25,762 bases of DNA from positions 1-25,762 of the IMG/VR virus record IMGVR_UViG_3300044539_000252, one strand, 5' to 3'. Each line of letters starts with the position of its first letter. Within the stretch, counting starts at the first letter, position 1. This document shows positions 7,732 through 14,100 of the stretch, piece by piece. The notes under the pieces were generated by a model. The model was not told where the DNA came from, searched no databases, and was given only the letters and a program-made list of their open reading frames with translations. Position numbers and translations under genes: made by a program. Source of the stretch: a virus.

Positions 7732-8022
7732 TTACTTAGATTTCTTTTTTGCTGGTTTTTTGGCTGAAGCTCGGCTTAGAACTCCTGTGAGCTCTGAAAG
7801 GCCAATGTTTGCAACTCGTCCAAATGCTGGATCTAGCTTGTTAAAGTAGCGAAGTGCTACTGGTACTAGAGACGCCCATAGAGCGTTAGCGACTAATAAC
7901 CACTCGCTTGAACCAAACTCTAGAGGTGTTGCTGCTCCGCTTGTCTGCATAACAATCATAACTGCGCCGATAACCTGACCTGCTAGGTTACGTACGTAGG
8001 ATTCAATCATTGCTTTATTCAT
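7732..8022 (-). CDS. Holin-like membrane protein
   Basis: 96 residues resembling small actinophage holins, which make lesions in the cytoplasmic membrane so that the endolysin reaches peptidoglycan. The start MNKAMIESYVRNLAGQVIGA matches the familiar holin opening. Two hydrophobic segments are visible, about 12-30 and 40-60, separated by a short polar turn (PLEFGSSEW). The phrase RYFNKLDPAFGR precedes an extremely Lys-rich tail (KKPAKKKSK), usual for holins. One base separates it from the upstream stop, so it is co-translated with the LKPNGGSS protein. A terminator follows immediately. No lysin is adjacent on the same strand. Confidence 0.78.
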   Translation of the reverse strand: MNKAMIESYVRNLAGQVIGAVMIVMQTSGAATPLEFGSSEWLLVANALWASLVPVALRYFNKLDPAFGRVANIGLSELTGVLSRASAKKPAKKKSK

Positions 8023-8023
8023 G

Positions 8024-8335
8024 CTACTCGCCTTCTTCTACATGTTGGTCAAATCGACCCTCAAGTCTTGCTAATGATACTCTAACTTCGGTTATGTCGA
8101 GGCCAATTTTGTTAATCGCGTCGTGCATAGAAGACCCGCCATTAGGTTTTAGTTCTGCAAGATAATGTTTAATCGTCCACTTAATCCCAATAGCTGTGGT
8201 TCCGCCTACGGCCACTATAACTGAAATAAGCGCTGCCCAGTCTGATACTGTCAATGTTTTGCCAATCGTGTAGACATTAGATACAAGCGCGATAGTGTTA
8301 TCCGTAGTAAACCCCGAGGTATACAATATACGCAT
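8024..8335 (-). CDS. Membrane protein with LKPNGGSS motif (actinophage DUF2746-like)
   Basis: 103 residues: a polar N-terminus, one membrane helix at about 32-52 (WAALISVIVAVGGTTAIGI), then HYLAELKPNGGSSMHDAINK followed by a helical segment with ARLEGRFDQH. The LKPNGGSS segment after a single membrane helix is, from memory, a frequent signature in actinophages, often near holins. The role may be a holin partner or antiholin. The start is uncertain: ATG 8335 is the first available, without a ribosome-binding site, and a later GTG or TTG would still keep the helix. The AT-rich 8336-8390 gap probably contains its promoter. Confidence 0.7.
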   Translation of the reverse strand: MRILYTSGFTTDNTIALVSNVYTIGKTLTVSDWAALISVIVAVGGTTAIGIKWTIKHYLAELKPNGGSSMHDAINKIGLDITEVRVSLARLEGRFDQHVEEGE

Positions 8336-8390
8336 TTACTATTAGATTTGTCATATTAAATTAAATTTATTATTTAACCCTTAGTTTGTC

Positions 8391-8421
8391 TTGACACGTT
8401 TTGTAACGCCTGTGTTATGGT
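8391..8421 (+). promoter_or_regulatory. Sigma-70-type promoter for the rightward lysin cassette
   Basis: A perfect TTGACA at 8391-8396 is followed by TGTTATGGT, an extended -10 with TATGGT at 8416-8421 (19-base spacer; a 17-base register gives GTTATG). It faces the lone rightward gene at 8476 within an otherwise leftward region. Confidence 0.7.
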
Positions 8422-8432
8422 TGTTCATGACG

Positions 8433-8455
8433 AAGCCGCCCACAAGGCGGCTTTT
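8433..8455 (+). terminator. Leader hairpin with U-tract (possible attenuator)
   Basis: AAGCCGCC (8433-8440) pairs with GGCGGCTT (8446-8453) around CACAA, followed by TTTT. It lies after the promoter and before the ribosome-binding site GAGAGGAG, so transcripts may stop here unless antiterminated. It lacks the matching tail for leftward termination. Confidence 0.65.
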
Positions 8456-8475
8456 GCCTACTGAGAGGAGCAGCA

Positions 8476-8988
8476 ATGCTTAATATCAGAAAACGTACAG
8501 CAGTAGTAGCAACTGTTTTTATCTTTTTGGGAAACTGCCCACCAGCAATGGCGGAGCCAGTAGTTCAAGAAGAAGTAGTTACAGTTGTGAGCCCGTTAGA
8601 TTCATTTAAAGAAGCTAAGGTTCTTACCAAAGCAGAATTAAAGGATTTATTAAAAGCGGTTGGTTTTGAGGGAAACGCTCTCAAGACCGCTTGGGCAGTT
8701 GCTATGAAAGAATCAAATGGTCGTCCATTAGCGCATAACGGAAATAGTGGCACTGGTGACAACTCATACGGAGTCTTTCAAATTAATATGATTGGAACCC
8801 TAGGGAACGCCCGACGGGATAAGTTCAACCTAGAGTCTAACGTAGACCTCTTTGACCCAGTTACAAACGCTGAGATAGCGTTTCATATGACTAACGGTGG
8901 AAAAGATTGGTCTTCCTGGAAAATATATCCAGATCAAACAAATGGAGCTAGATATGAGAGTTTTCTAAAACAATTCCCAAAGAACTAA
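8476..8988 (+). CDS. Secreted lysozyme/transglycosylase-like muralytic enzyme
   Basis: 170 residues and the only rightward gene between the window start and 24758. Residues 1-26 form a signal peptide (basic LNIRKR, hydrophobic core, AMA cleavage site). The mature part resembles the lysozyme-like/SLT fold: AWAVAMKESNGRPLAHN places candidate catalytic Glu79, and GDNSYGVFQINM at 95-105 is the typical substrate-cleft motif of transglycosylases. Domain length (about 115 residues) fits compact actinobacterial secreted lysozyme-like enzymes. GAGAGGAG lies 6 bases before the ATG. It has its own promoter, leader hairpin and terminator. It could be a lysis enzyme, an infection-stage wall hydrolase or a host-derived moron. 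Confidence 0.82.
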   Translation: MLNIRKRTAVVATVFIFLGNCPPAMAEPVVQEEVVTVVSPLDSFKEAKVLTKAELKDLLKAVGFEGNALKTAWAVAMKESNGRPLAHNGNSGTGDNSYGVFQINMIGTLGNARRDKFNLESNVDLFDPVTNAEIAFHMTNGGKDWSSWKIYPDQTNGARYESFLKQFPKN

Positions 8989-9001
8989 AAATATAAAGCA
9001 A

Positions 9002-9030
9002 AAAGCCCCCTGCTATACGCAGGGGGCTTT
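9002..9030. terminator. Bidirectional intrinsic terminator between converging genes
   Basis: AAAGCCCCCTGC (9002-9013) pairs perfectly with GCAGGGGGCTTT (9019-9030) around TATAC. Downstream U-rich sequence is present in both directions (CTGTTT rightward; TTTGCTTTATATTTTT leftward). It ends the rightward lysin gene and the leftward gene whose stop is at 9046. Confidence 0.9.
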
Positions 9031-9045
9031 CTGTTTGTGTTGAGA

Positions 9046-10377
9046 TTATGAAGCTGTTGCGAACGGTGTGATTGTGATTGTAGCTGTTGAAAGCACTGAA
9101 GCTGTTCCAGCTGCAACTGACTGAGTCTTGATTGTTCCAGCAACACCAGAAACAACACCAGCAAGACTTGTTAGAGCCTGAACTGTTGTGGCTGTTCCAG
9201 TTACTGTGAATACGTTTGCGCTTGTAACAGCAAGAACTGTCCAAGCACCATTTACGCCATCGCCACCAGAGATGTCAGAAACTGTTACCTTGTTACCTGC
9301 AACAAAGCCGTGGCTTGCACAAGTAAGTGAGATAACTGCTGAACCTGCTGTACGGGCTGCTGCTGTAATAGTTTTACCGACGTTAGATGCTGCTGAAGCT
9401 GTAGTAATTGAAGCTGTCTCGTAACCAGCATCCTTAAGCTTATCAAGGGCTACTGCTGTTGTATCTCCAAGTACTGAAGGTACTACGATGTACTCAATTC
9501 CAGCGCCATCAGCTGCTGTAAGGGCTGTTGTTGATTCAACTTTTCCGTACCACTGTCCTGTAATTTCACCAGCGTTAGCTGCGTCAGTTATTGTGAAGCT
9601 AAGCGCGTTAGCTGTAGCAACTGTTGCTGCTGATAGGTTGTAAGCTGAGGCTGTTAGGCCTGTAATGTTTACAACGTCCCCTGGAGCAAGATCATTCTGT
9701 GACGTGTAGGTAACAGTTGTTCCGTTACCTGTGGCAGCTGTAACCTTGTAGTTACCTGCGCCTGGTGTAAATGATGGGTAGTTATTCCATTCAGCTTCTG
9801 CAATTACGTGGTTATCAAGTGCCGCGTTTAGACGTTCCCCTGTTACAGCTGTTGTGACTGCCCAAGCGTAGTCTGCGCCAACACCTGGTGTTGAGCCAAT
9901 AACAACCTTTGCAACTGCTGTAGCGCCTGTTACAGCGGTTCCTGTAGCTGCGTTAGTTACTGTAAAGCCTGTGCGAGCGCCTTCTGTACCAACAAGTGAT
10001 GCAATAAGAACGTTTGTTAGGTTGAAAGCTGATGTTGAAAGTCCTGTGATTGTTACAGTCTGTCCAACGTTAAATGAGTTGGTAGCTGTGTAAGTCACTA
10101 CGCCAGCTGAAGCAGAAGCAGCTGTTACTACAGCTGTCTGATATGCAAGCTGGTTTGAGCCCGTTGTTCCACCAATATTTACGGCCGCTTCTTCTGTACG
10201 GACGTCATTTGGGTGCATAGGGTGGTTGCCCCATACAAAATCTACTTTTACGTTTCCTGCTGAATCTGTAGCGTTACCGTTGCTTGTGGTTCCGCCAGCG
10301 GTCTCTGCGATAGCAATGGCGGCTGCGCCAGTGCCTTGCGCTGAACCCACAGGAAGTGGTGAGTTATAACTTGACAT
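9046..10377 (-). CDS. Beta-repeat virion surface protein with interrupted PASTA domain
   Basis: 443 residues, Ala/Thr/Val/Gly-rich. Three copies of a roughly 70-residue beta repeat are visible at about 82-160, 211-281 and 336-410, each with a pattern like FNVGQTVTITGLSTSAFNLT followed by FTVTNAATG. A PASTA-like domain, a small fold that binds peptidoglycan stem peptides, starts at 298 (VVPSVLGDTTAVALDKLKDA) and ends at 412-438 (GTIKTQSVAAGTASVLSTAT); repeat three is inserted in between. It lies downstream of the glycosyltransferase and fibre genes, so it is probably a capsid decoration or tail-tip protein. AGGT precedes the ATG and a promoter is seen upstream. Exact virion position is unknown. 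Confidence 0.75.
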   Translation of the reverse strand: MSSYNSPLPVGSAQGTGAAAIAIAETAGGTTSNGNATDSAGNVKVDFVWGNHPMHPNDVRTEEAAVNIGGTTGSNQLAYQTAVVTAASASAGVVTYTATNSFNVGQTVTITGLSTSAFNLTNVLIASLVGTEGARTGFTVTNAATGTAVTGATAVAKVVIGSTPGVGADYAWAVTTAVTGERLNAALDNHVIAEAEWNNYPSFTPGAGNYKVTAATGNGTTVTYTSQNDLAPGDVVNITGLTASAYNLSAATVATANALSFTITDAANAGEITGQWYGKVESTTALTAADGAGIEYIVVPSVLGDTTAVALDKLKDAGYETASITTASAASNVGKTITAAARTAGSAVISLTCASHGFVAGNKVTVSDISGGDGVNGAWTVLAVTSANVFTVTGTATTVQALTSLAGVVSGVAGTIKTQSVAAGTASVLSTATITITPFATAS

Positions 10378-10427
10378 ATTTACCTATTTCTCTAGAGTGG
10401 TTAAGCACCTGATCGGGGCGCAGTACC

Positions 10428-10456
10428 AGTATCCAAGAGGAAATAGAGAATGTCAG
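10428..10456 (-). promoter_or_regulatory. Putative promoter for the PASTA surface-protein gene
   Basis: On the leftward strand CTGACA (10451-10456) and GATACT (10428-10433) are separated by 17 bases, in the 96-base gap between the glycosyltransferase stop and the ATG at 10377. The gap holds no gene. A dedicated promoter would suit an abundant structural protein. Confidence 0.5.
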
Positions 10457-10473
10457 GGCTTAGATGTTAAAAT

Positions 10474-11382
10474 CTATCTTCCTTCTATTAGTTTACGTTC
10501 TTCAAAGCTTAAACCTGCCATATCTCCATACTCTTTTAGAGACCTTTCTGAGCCCAAAGCCCCAGGGCCTATCCTATTAGAGGTAAAGATGTCTATTACT
10601 TCTTGCTTTGCTATAGCATCTTTTTTGTAAAACTCCTCAGAGAAGTCTTGCCACACATGCCTGCGTAGGTTTTTTTGAAACACTACTGCTGGGTCATAGT
10701 AAAGGTGATAAAAGTATTGTTGGTCTGGAATAAATAGGTCAAACCCGTGGGTGTAAGCACGAGCTGCAGTGAGGATCTCTTCCCCCCAAAACATAATCTT
10801 TTCATTAAACCCAAGTTCAGAAAAGCTGCCGATAGTAAAAATAAACCCTGCTGATATAGAAGGCTGAAGACATTGTCCTTCGGGAGCTACCGCAAGCTGT
10901 GTTGGGATCAATTGAGTTGTAAATTGTTCTGGGCGCTCTTTAAACGAAATAAGGGTCACATCAGATGCGTAGTTAATAACCTCTTCTAAAGAGTCATTGT
11001 AAGAATAACCCCCTGGATACGCGCTAATTAATGGTTTTTTAATCCCATGCTCTTGAAGCTGTAAAACAAAGTTTATAAGTTTTTCATCCCAATCCTGCAA
11101 AAACCGTGTATGCGAGTCAATCTGTAAATAATAGTCTTCTCCGTCGTATAAATTGTTTGCTACACTCCGTGCGGCACCTACTCCAATGTTTTCAGGAGCT
11201 TTGCTTTCTATTATTTTTACATTCTCTAACGGTGGGATAAAAACCTGTTGAGCTTCGTTGTAACAAGCGTGAACCCCAAAAGTTAATTTATGCTTTTTAC
11301 TGCTTTTATTTATGCAGTCAAAGATAGTTTTGGGCAACTCAAAGTCGTGATACGAAGCAAGTTGGATAAAGATGCTAGACAC
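10474..11382 (-). CDS. GT60/PF11397-like polypeptide GlcNAc-transferase
   Basis: 302 residues. The family transfers GlcNAc from UDP-GlcNAc to hydroxyproline or threonine in polypeptides (Skp1 and mucin-type acceptors in protists). Visible signatures in order: IGVGAARSVANNLYDGEDYY near 66-85, LQIDSHTRF at 86-94 as the metal/nucleotide-binding DxH-like motif, SAGFIF near 177, FWGEEILTAARAYTHGFDLF at 198-217, and IPDQQYFYHLYYDP with His226. The fold is GT-A-like and no membrane segment or signal is present, so it acts in the cytoplasm. Start is GTG 11382 without a clear ribosome-binding site. It lies two genes downstream of a mucin-like fibre, the obvious candidate acceptor. Confidence 0.85.
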   Translation of the reverse strand: MSSIFIQLASYHDFELPKTIFDCINKSSKKHKLTFGVHACYNEAQQVFIPPLENVKIIESKAPENIGVGAARSVANNLYDGEDYYLQIDSHTRFLQDWDEKLINFVLQLQEHGIKKPLISAYPGGYSYNDSLEEVINYASDVTLISFKERPEQFTTQLIPTQLAVAPEGQCLQPSISAGFIFTIGSFSELGFNEKIMFWGEEILTAARAYTHGFDLFIPDQQYFYHLYYDPAVVFQKNLRRHVWQDFSEEFYKKDAIAKQEVIDIFTSNRIGPGALGSERSLKEYGDMAGLSFEERKLIEGR

Positions 11383-11407
11383 AAGATAAGCGTACCAAAT
11401 CTACCAT

Positions 11408-11776
11408 TTACCCATGGAACGCTGTTCCATCCCACGTATCTCCCGCAGTTGGCGTATCCATTCCAGTTATATCAATTACCTGTGGATCGCTTTGTAAGGC
11501 TGCATTAATCATTTCAGCTACAGGGCCGCCAAACTCATCTTTAATATGAGAAAATGTACCAACAACCTCATTATCAATAATTAAAGAGTATCTGTTTATT
11601 TTTTCAAATACTGGCTCTTCATTACTTAAAGTAATTTTTGGATTGCTTTTTAAGGCTGCTGTGTTGCTTTCAATAATTTGAGTTCCTTCTAAAGGGTATT
11701 CAAAAATACAAGCAAATTCATTACCTATAACAAGTGCATAAGAGACCATGGTAAACACAGGTTGAATAGTTGTCAT
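11408..11776 (-). CDS. Tandem-domain protein between fibre and glycosyltransferase
   Basis: 122 residues with an internal duplication: residues 12-49 (YALVIGNEFACIFEYPLEGT then AALKSNPKI) and 63-102 (YSLIIDNEVVGTFSHIKDEF then AALQSDPQV) align by eye. The C-terminus GDTWDGTAFH resembles the W-D-G ends of small tail-fibre-associated proteins. The start ATG 11776 shares one base with the fibre stop (TAATG), so expression is coupled to the fibre. A fibre chaperone, tip or capping protein is possible; no family was identified. Confidence 0.68.
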   Translation of the reverse strand: MTTIQPVFTMVSYALVIGNEFACIFEYPLEGTQIIESNTAALKSNPKITLSNEEPVFEKINRYSLIIDNEVVGTFSHIKDEFGGPVAEMINAALQSDPQVIDITGMDTPTAGDTWDGTAFHG

Positions 11777-12801
11777 TAGCAGAACCCATTCTCTAGTACA
11801 CAGTTACATGCCGCATTTAAGGTATAATTTGTATAGAAGCCTTCTGGGTAGCATGTATATCCAGAACCGCAAGATGCCCCTACTGTACATCCAGGGGCTG
11901 CTGTAGTAGTTGTAGTTGTAGTTGTAGTTGTAGTTGTAGTTGGAGCTGCTGTAGTAGTTGGAGCTGCTGTAGTAGTTGGAGCTGCTGTAGTGGTTGGGGC
12001 CGCTGTTGTAGTTGGAGGCGCTGTTGTAGCGGAGCCAGTTGTGGTAAAACTTGTTGCGGCAGATACGTTATTTCCAGTTTGGAAATTACCTGAGTAAATA
12101 GTTAACGTAATGCTATATGTTGTGCCAGGGCTTCCAAAAGAAATATTTCTAGATGTAGCCGTAGCACCAGTAGCTCCACTAATACTTAAGCCGCCAGGAG
12201 AAGTTGAAATAGAGTATGACTGTTGACCAACAGAGCTCCAACTTAAAGTTCCTCCAGTATTATCTATATTAGTAACTGTAAGGCTAGTAATACTTGGAAG
12301 TGCTTGTCCTGTTGTAGTACTGCTTCCATTGGTAAAACCAGATCTAACAGTAGTAACGGTGACAGTTGCACTCTGACCAGCGGTTAAACCAGTTACTGTA
12401 AATGGTAGTACAGTTCCCGTCGGTGGACTAAAGGCTATGCTGCCAGCGCTAGTCTGGGGCACCCATGTAGAGTTTCCATTGTAGTTTGTAACAGCTCCAG
12501 TAAAACCGTTTGAAGTAGCGGTATTGCCGTCAAAAGTAGGAGTAATTCCTGCTGGTGTCGGAGCTGCTGTAGTTGTAGTTGTGGTTGTAGGAGCAGCTGT
12601 AGTAGTAGTTGTAGGAGCAGCTGTAGTAGTTGTGGTAGTTGTAGTTGTAACAACAGGGGCGCAAACGTTGCGCCAAGTACCTGCTACTTTTACGTACGAG
12701 TCAGTTACTGTGCGCCAAGTTCCGCCTACTTTTATGTAGCCGCAATTTGCAGTCTCATCGACTTGGCGCCAAGTGCCACCAACTTTTACGTATTGTGGCA
12801 T
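11776..12801 (-). CDS. Mucin-like tail fibre/adhesin with Thr-rich linkers
   Basis: 341 residues. Three N-terminal copies of Y-[VI]-K-V-[GA]-G-T-W-R (residues 4, 22 and 36 on) are followed by a Thr/Ala/Pro linker (about 53-82), two Fn3-like beta domains (about 85-165 and 170-255, with LPFTVTGLTAGQSATVTVTT and TLSWSSVGQQSYSISTS), a second longer linker of TTAAP repeats (about 257-303), and a C-terminal Cys-rich knot with six Cys (CTVGASCGSGYTC ... CNCVLENGFC). The linkers resemble O-glycosylated mucin segments. An adhesin at the virion surface is likely; the Cys-rich tip would be the receptor contact. The start is ATG 12801, one codon after the upstream stop. Confidence 0.75.
   Translation of the reverse strand: MPQYVKVGGTWRQVDETANCGYIKVGGTWRTVTDSYVKVAGTWRNVCAPVVTTTTTTTTTAAPTTTTTAAPTTTTTTTAAPTPAGITPTFDGNTATSNGFTGAVTNYNGNSTWVPQTSAGSIAFSPPTGTVLPFTVTGLTAGQSATVTVTTVRSGFTNGSSTTTGQALPSITSLTVTNIDNTGGTLSWSSVGQQSYSISTSPGGLSISGATGATATSRNISFGSPGTTYSITLTIYSGNFQTGNNVSAATSFTTTGSATTAPPTTTAAPTTTAAPTTTAAPTTTAAPTTTTTTTTTTTTTAAPGCTVGASCGSGYTCYPEGFYTNYTLNAACNCVLENGFC
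11899..12028. repeat. Low-complexity coding repeat (TTAAP linker 2)
   Basis: Runs of GTAGTT followed by iterations of an approximately 21-base unit containing GGAGCTGCTGTAGTAGTT encode the second Thr/Ala/Pro linker of the fibre on the leftward strand. A similar shorter array for linker 1 lies at about 12557-12652. Such arrays are prone to length change by slippage or recombination, so fibre linker length may vary between isolates. Confidence 0.8.
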
Positions 12802-12804
12802 TAG

Positions 12805-13188
12805 TTATACGTATTTCAACCAGACATCCCCATCCATACCGCCAGTGGGGGTCGAGGTTGAAGAATAAATGTTTCTAACAACACCAGAGCTGGTGGATGC
12901 GGTAGTTACTACTCCGTCTACTTTTTTAACGTATTGAGTGTGCACATCGCCAAGAATGCCAATTTCATGGTTATTAAGGCGGGCAGTGACTGTTCCAAAC
13001 GCTGTAGCAGCCGATGTATAGGATCCTGAGCCGTTAGTAGATTGCGCAGGGTTAGTGCCTAAAGCGGTCTCAATTGCAATAACTTCTTCTTGAATAAGGT
13101 TTGGGTGCGACGCGTCAATAATATCTAAAGTGTTAGCTTTAGTAGTAAAGACGGCTGTGGATACAATCCCAGATGGATACGATGCCAT
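12805..13188 (-). CDS. Short fibre-type virion protein
   Basis: 127 residues. The N-terminus MASYPSGIVSTAVFTTKANT, followed by HPNLIQEEVIAIETALGTNP, is typical of actinophage tail-fibre or base-plate-associated proteins in which a trimeric coiled segment follows a short anchor. NNHEIGILGDVHTQYVKK and the ending GMDGDVWLKYV are also common in fibre proteins. It is directly upstream of the mucin-like fibre, 3 bases apart, so it may be the fibre base or adaptor. GAAGGGA lies about 9 bases before the ATG. The 65 bases upstream of it hold no gene. Confidence 0.72.
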   Translation of the reverse strand: MASYPSGIVSTAVFTTKANTLDIIDASHPNLIQEEVIAIETALGTNPAQSTNGSGSYTSAATAFGTVTARLNNHEIGILGDVHTQYVKKVDGVVTTASTSSGVVRNIYSSTSTPTGGMDGDVWLKYV

Positions 13189-13253
13189 TATGTAATCCCT
13201 TCAAGCTGTAGGTTCTAAGATAGAGCAAAGGTAAAGTTTTTTCCGTCTAAACG

Positions 13254-13415
13254 TTAAGTTTGAGATTCCCCACTTTGCCCGCGACCAGCGTGTCTATAGC
13301 TTTTAATGCGAGGGCGTTCTTGTGTATTTAATAGTAAACGGCGGATGCCAAACCTAGAGTCGTTAACAACTATTGGTTTAACTAAGCTCTCTTTAAACGT
13401 CTGTTTACGGTTCAT
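13254..13415 (-). CDS. Small basic hypothetical protein, 53 residues
   Basis: Recovered from a start/stop overlap: its ATG overlaps the TGA of the upstream mini-gene (ATGA) and has GAGGTGG 5 bases before it, an excellent ribosome-binding site. The product begins MNRKQTFKESLVKPIVVNDS and continues with FGIRRLLLNTQERPRIKSY; it is strongly basic and ends Ser/Gln/Thr-rich. No family is recognised. A nucleic-acid contact is plausible from charge only. It is the last gene before the 13189-13253 gap. Confidence 0.65.
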   Translation of the reverse strand: MNRKQTFKESLVKPIVVNDSRFGIRRLLLNTQERPRIKSYRHAGRGQSGESQT

Positions 13416-13591
13416 GGTGACCACCTCATCCATTGACGAGAGTGGGTATCAATCCCCTTTGTAGCTTTGCCGTTATAAGTTGCTCGGGTCAACATATCTC
13501 GACCTGCCCGTGAGGCGCCAACGGTTGCGCTAGCCTTAGCTGCGTCTGCAACAGTAGTAGTTGGGGCTAGACCTTTTTTTCTCTTTGCCAC
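13412..13591 (-). CDS. Small basic hypothetical protein with GTG start, 59 residues
   Basis: The reading frame starts at GTG 13591 with AAGGTG upstream, one base after the stop of the preceding gene, and ends at 13412, overlapping the next ATG by 4 bases. The product starts MAKRKKGLAPTTTVADAAKA and ends HSRQWMRWSP. It is Lys/Arg-rich, with an Ala/Thr-rich helix. Unknown function; the tight overlaps on both sides are the main evidence that it is real. Confidence 0.62.
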   Translation of the reverse strand: MAKRKKGLAPTTTVADAAKASATVGASRAGRDMLTRATYNGKATKGIDTHSRQWMRWSP

Positions 13592-13592
13592 G

Positions 13593-13991
13593 TTACACCT
13601 TAGGCGGGGCTGAACGCTTAAAGTTAGCTGTTCTTCCCATACCTGGAAGAGTCATTTGTTTATATCCAGGTTTGCGCTTTTTTTGAGGAGAGGCAACATC
13701 TGGCACTGGAGTAATGCGTGTTGATGGAACCATACGAGGGCCAGCTGTAATTGCTTTTGGTGATTTTGGTAATTCTTTTACAATAGTTCCGTCGTAGATT
13801 TCTGGCTCTTGTGCGATAGGGGTTGCCTGAGTTGGCTCAATTACTTCGCCTTCTACAACCTCACGCCCTGCTTTACCTGCTTTACCGCGAACCTTAGATT
13901 TGCTTCTAAGCATGCGGTTAGTAGGCGTAAGTGGGTTCTTAGAATGAATGCCTTTAGCAATATTCTGTGCGTTTCTTACCTCAAGACTCAT
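13593..13991 (-). CDS. Basic, probably disordered protein with QMTLPGM motif
   Basis: 132 residues. The N-terminus (MSLEVRNAQNIAKGIHSKNP) is possibly helical; the middle is Pro/Glu-rich, and the C-terminal third is basic with KKRKPGYKQMTLPGMGR (residues 104-120). The QxxLPG[MF] segment recurs near the C-terminus of other proteins in this window (see findings). No domain is recognised. Its ATG overlaps the end of the preceding zinc-finger mini-gene by 11 bases. A virion-associated, DNA-contacting or packaging-tagged protein is possible but unproven. Confidence 0.65.
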   Translation of the reverse strand: MSLEVRNAQNIAKGIHSKNPLTPTNRMLRSKSKVRGKAGKAGREVVEGEVIEPTQATPIAQEPEIYDGTIVKELPKSPKAITAGPRMVPSTRITPVPDVASPQKKRKPGYKQMTLPGMGRTANFKRSAPPKV

Positions 13992-14100
13992 ACTCTGATT
14001 GTAAATGCTTTTCTTCGCAAGATCGGGCTAAACCAGGCACGGCCCAGCGTTTACCGCATAAAGCGCATGTCCAGCGCTTTATGCGTTCAGCTTCGTCCAA
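13981..14100 (-). CDS. Zinc-finger mini-protein (or readthrough extension of the endolysin)
   Basis: A 39-codon frame starts at TTG 14100 immediately after the CHAP-gene stop TAA and in the same frame. It encodes LDEAERIKRWTCALCGKRWA, then an LARSCEEKH segment: CxxC-x12-C-x3-H, a plausible zinc site. It ends inside the next gene's start. Either it is a tiny separate gene with a weak start, or low-level readthrough of the TAA adds a zinc finger to the endolysin, whose own C-terminus CPTCGK is another CxxC. The intact Cys/His pattern argues against random sequence. Confidence 0.5.
   Translation of the reverse strand: MDEAERIKRWTCALCGKRWAVPGLARSCEEKHLQSEYES
14055..14085. repeat. 12-bp perfect inverted repeat downstream of the endolysin gene
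   Basis: CGCATAAAGCGC (14055-14066) and GCGCTTTATGCG (14074-14085) pair perfectly around a 7-base spacer. The repeat is inside the mini-gene frame, 15 bases after the CHAP stop. There is no U-tract, so it is not a normal terminator; it could be a transcript-stabilising hairpin, a protein-binding site or a readthrough-stimulating structure. Confidence 0.6.

Noticed and set aside
8387-8396. TGTC-TT-GACA as a third copy of the TGTCGACA operator
   Set aside because: The two-base insertion breaks the shared core, and the sequence is explained by the -35 element TTGACA.
11899-12028. Possible CRISPR array
   Set aside because: The repeats are contiguous coding units without unique spacers and continue an open frame.
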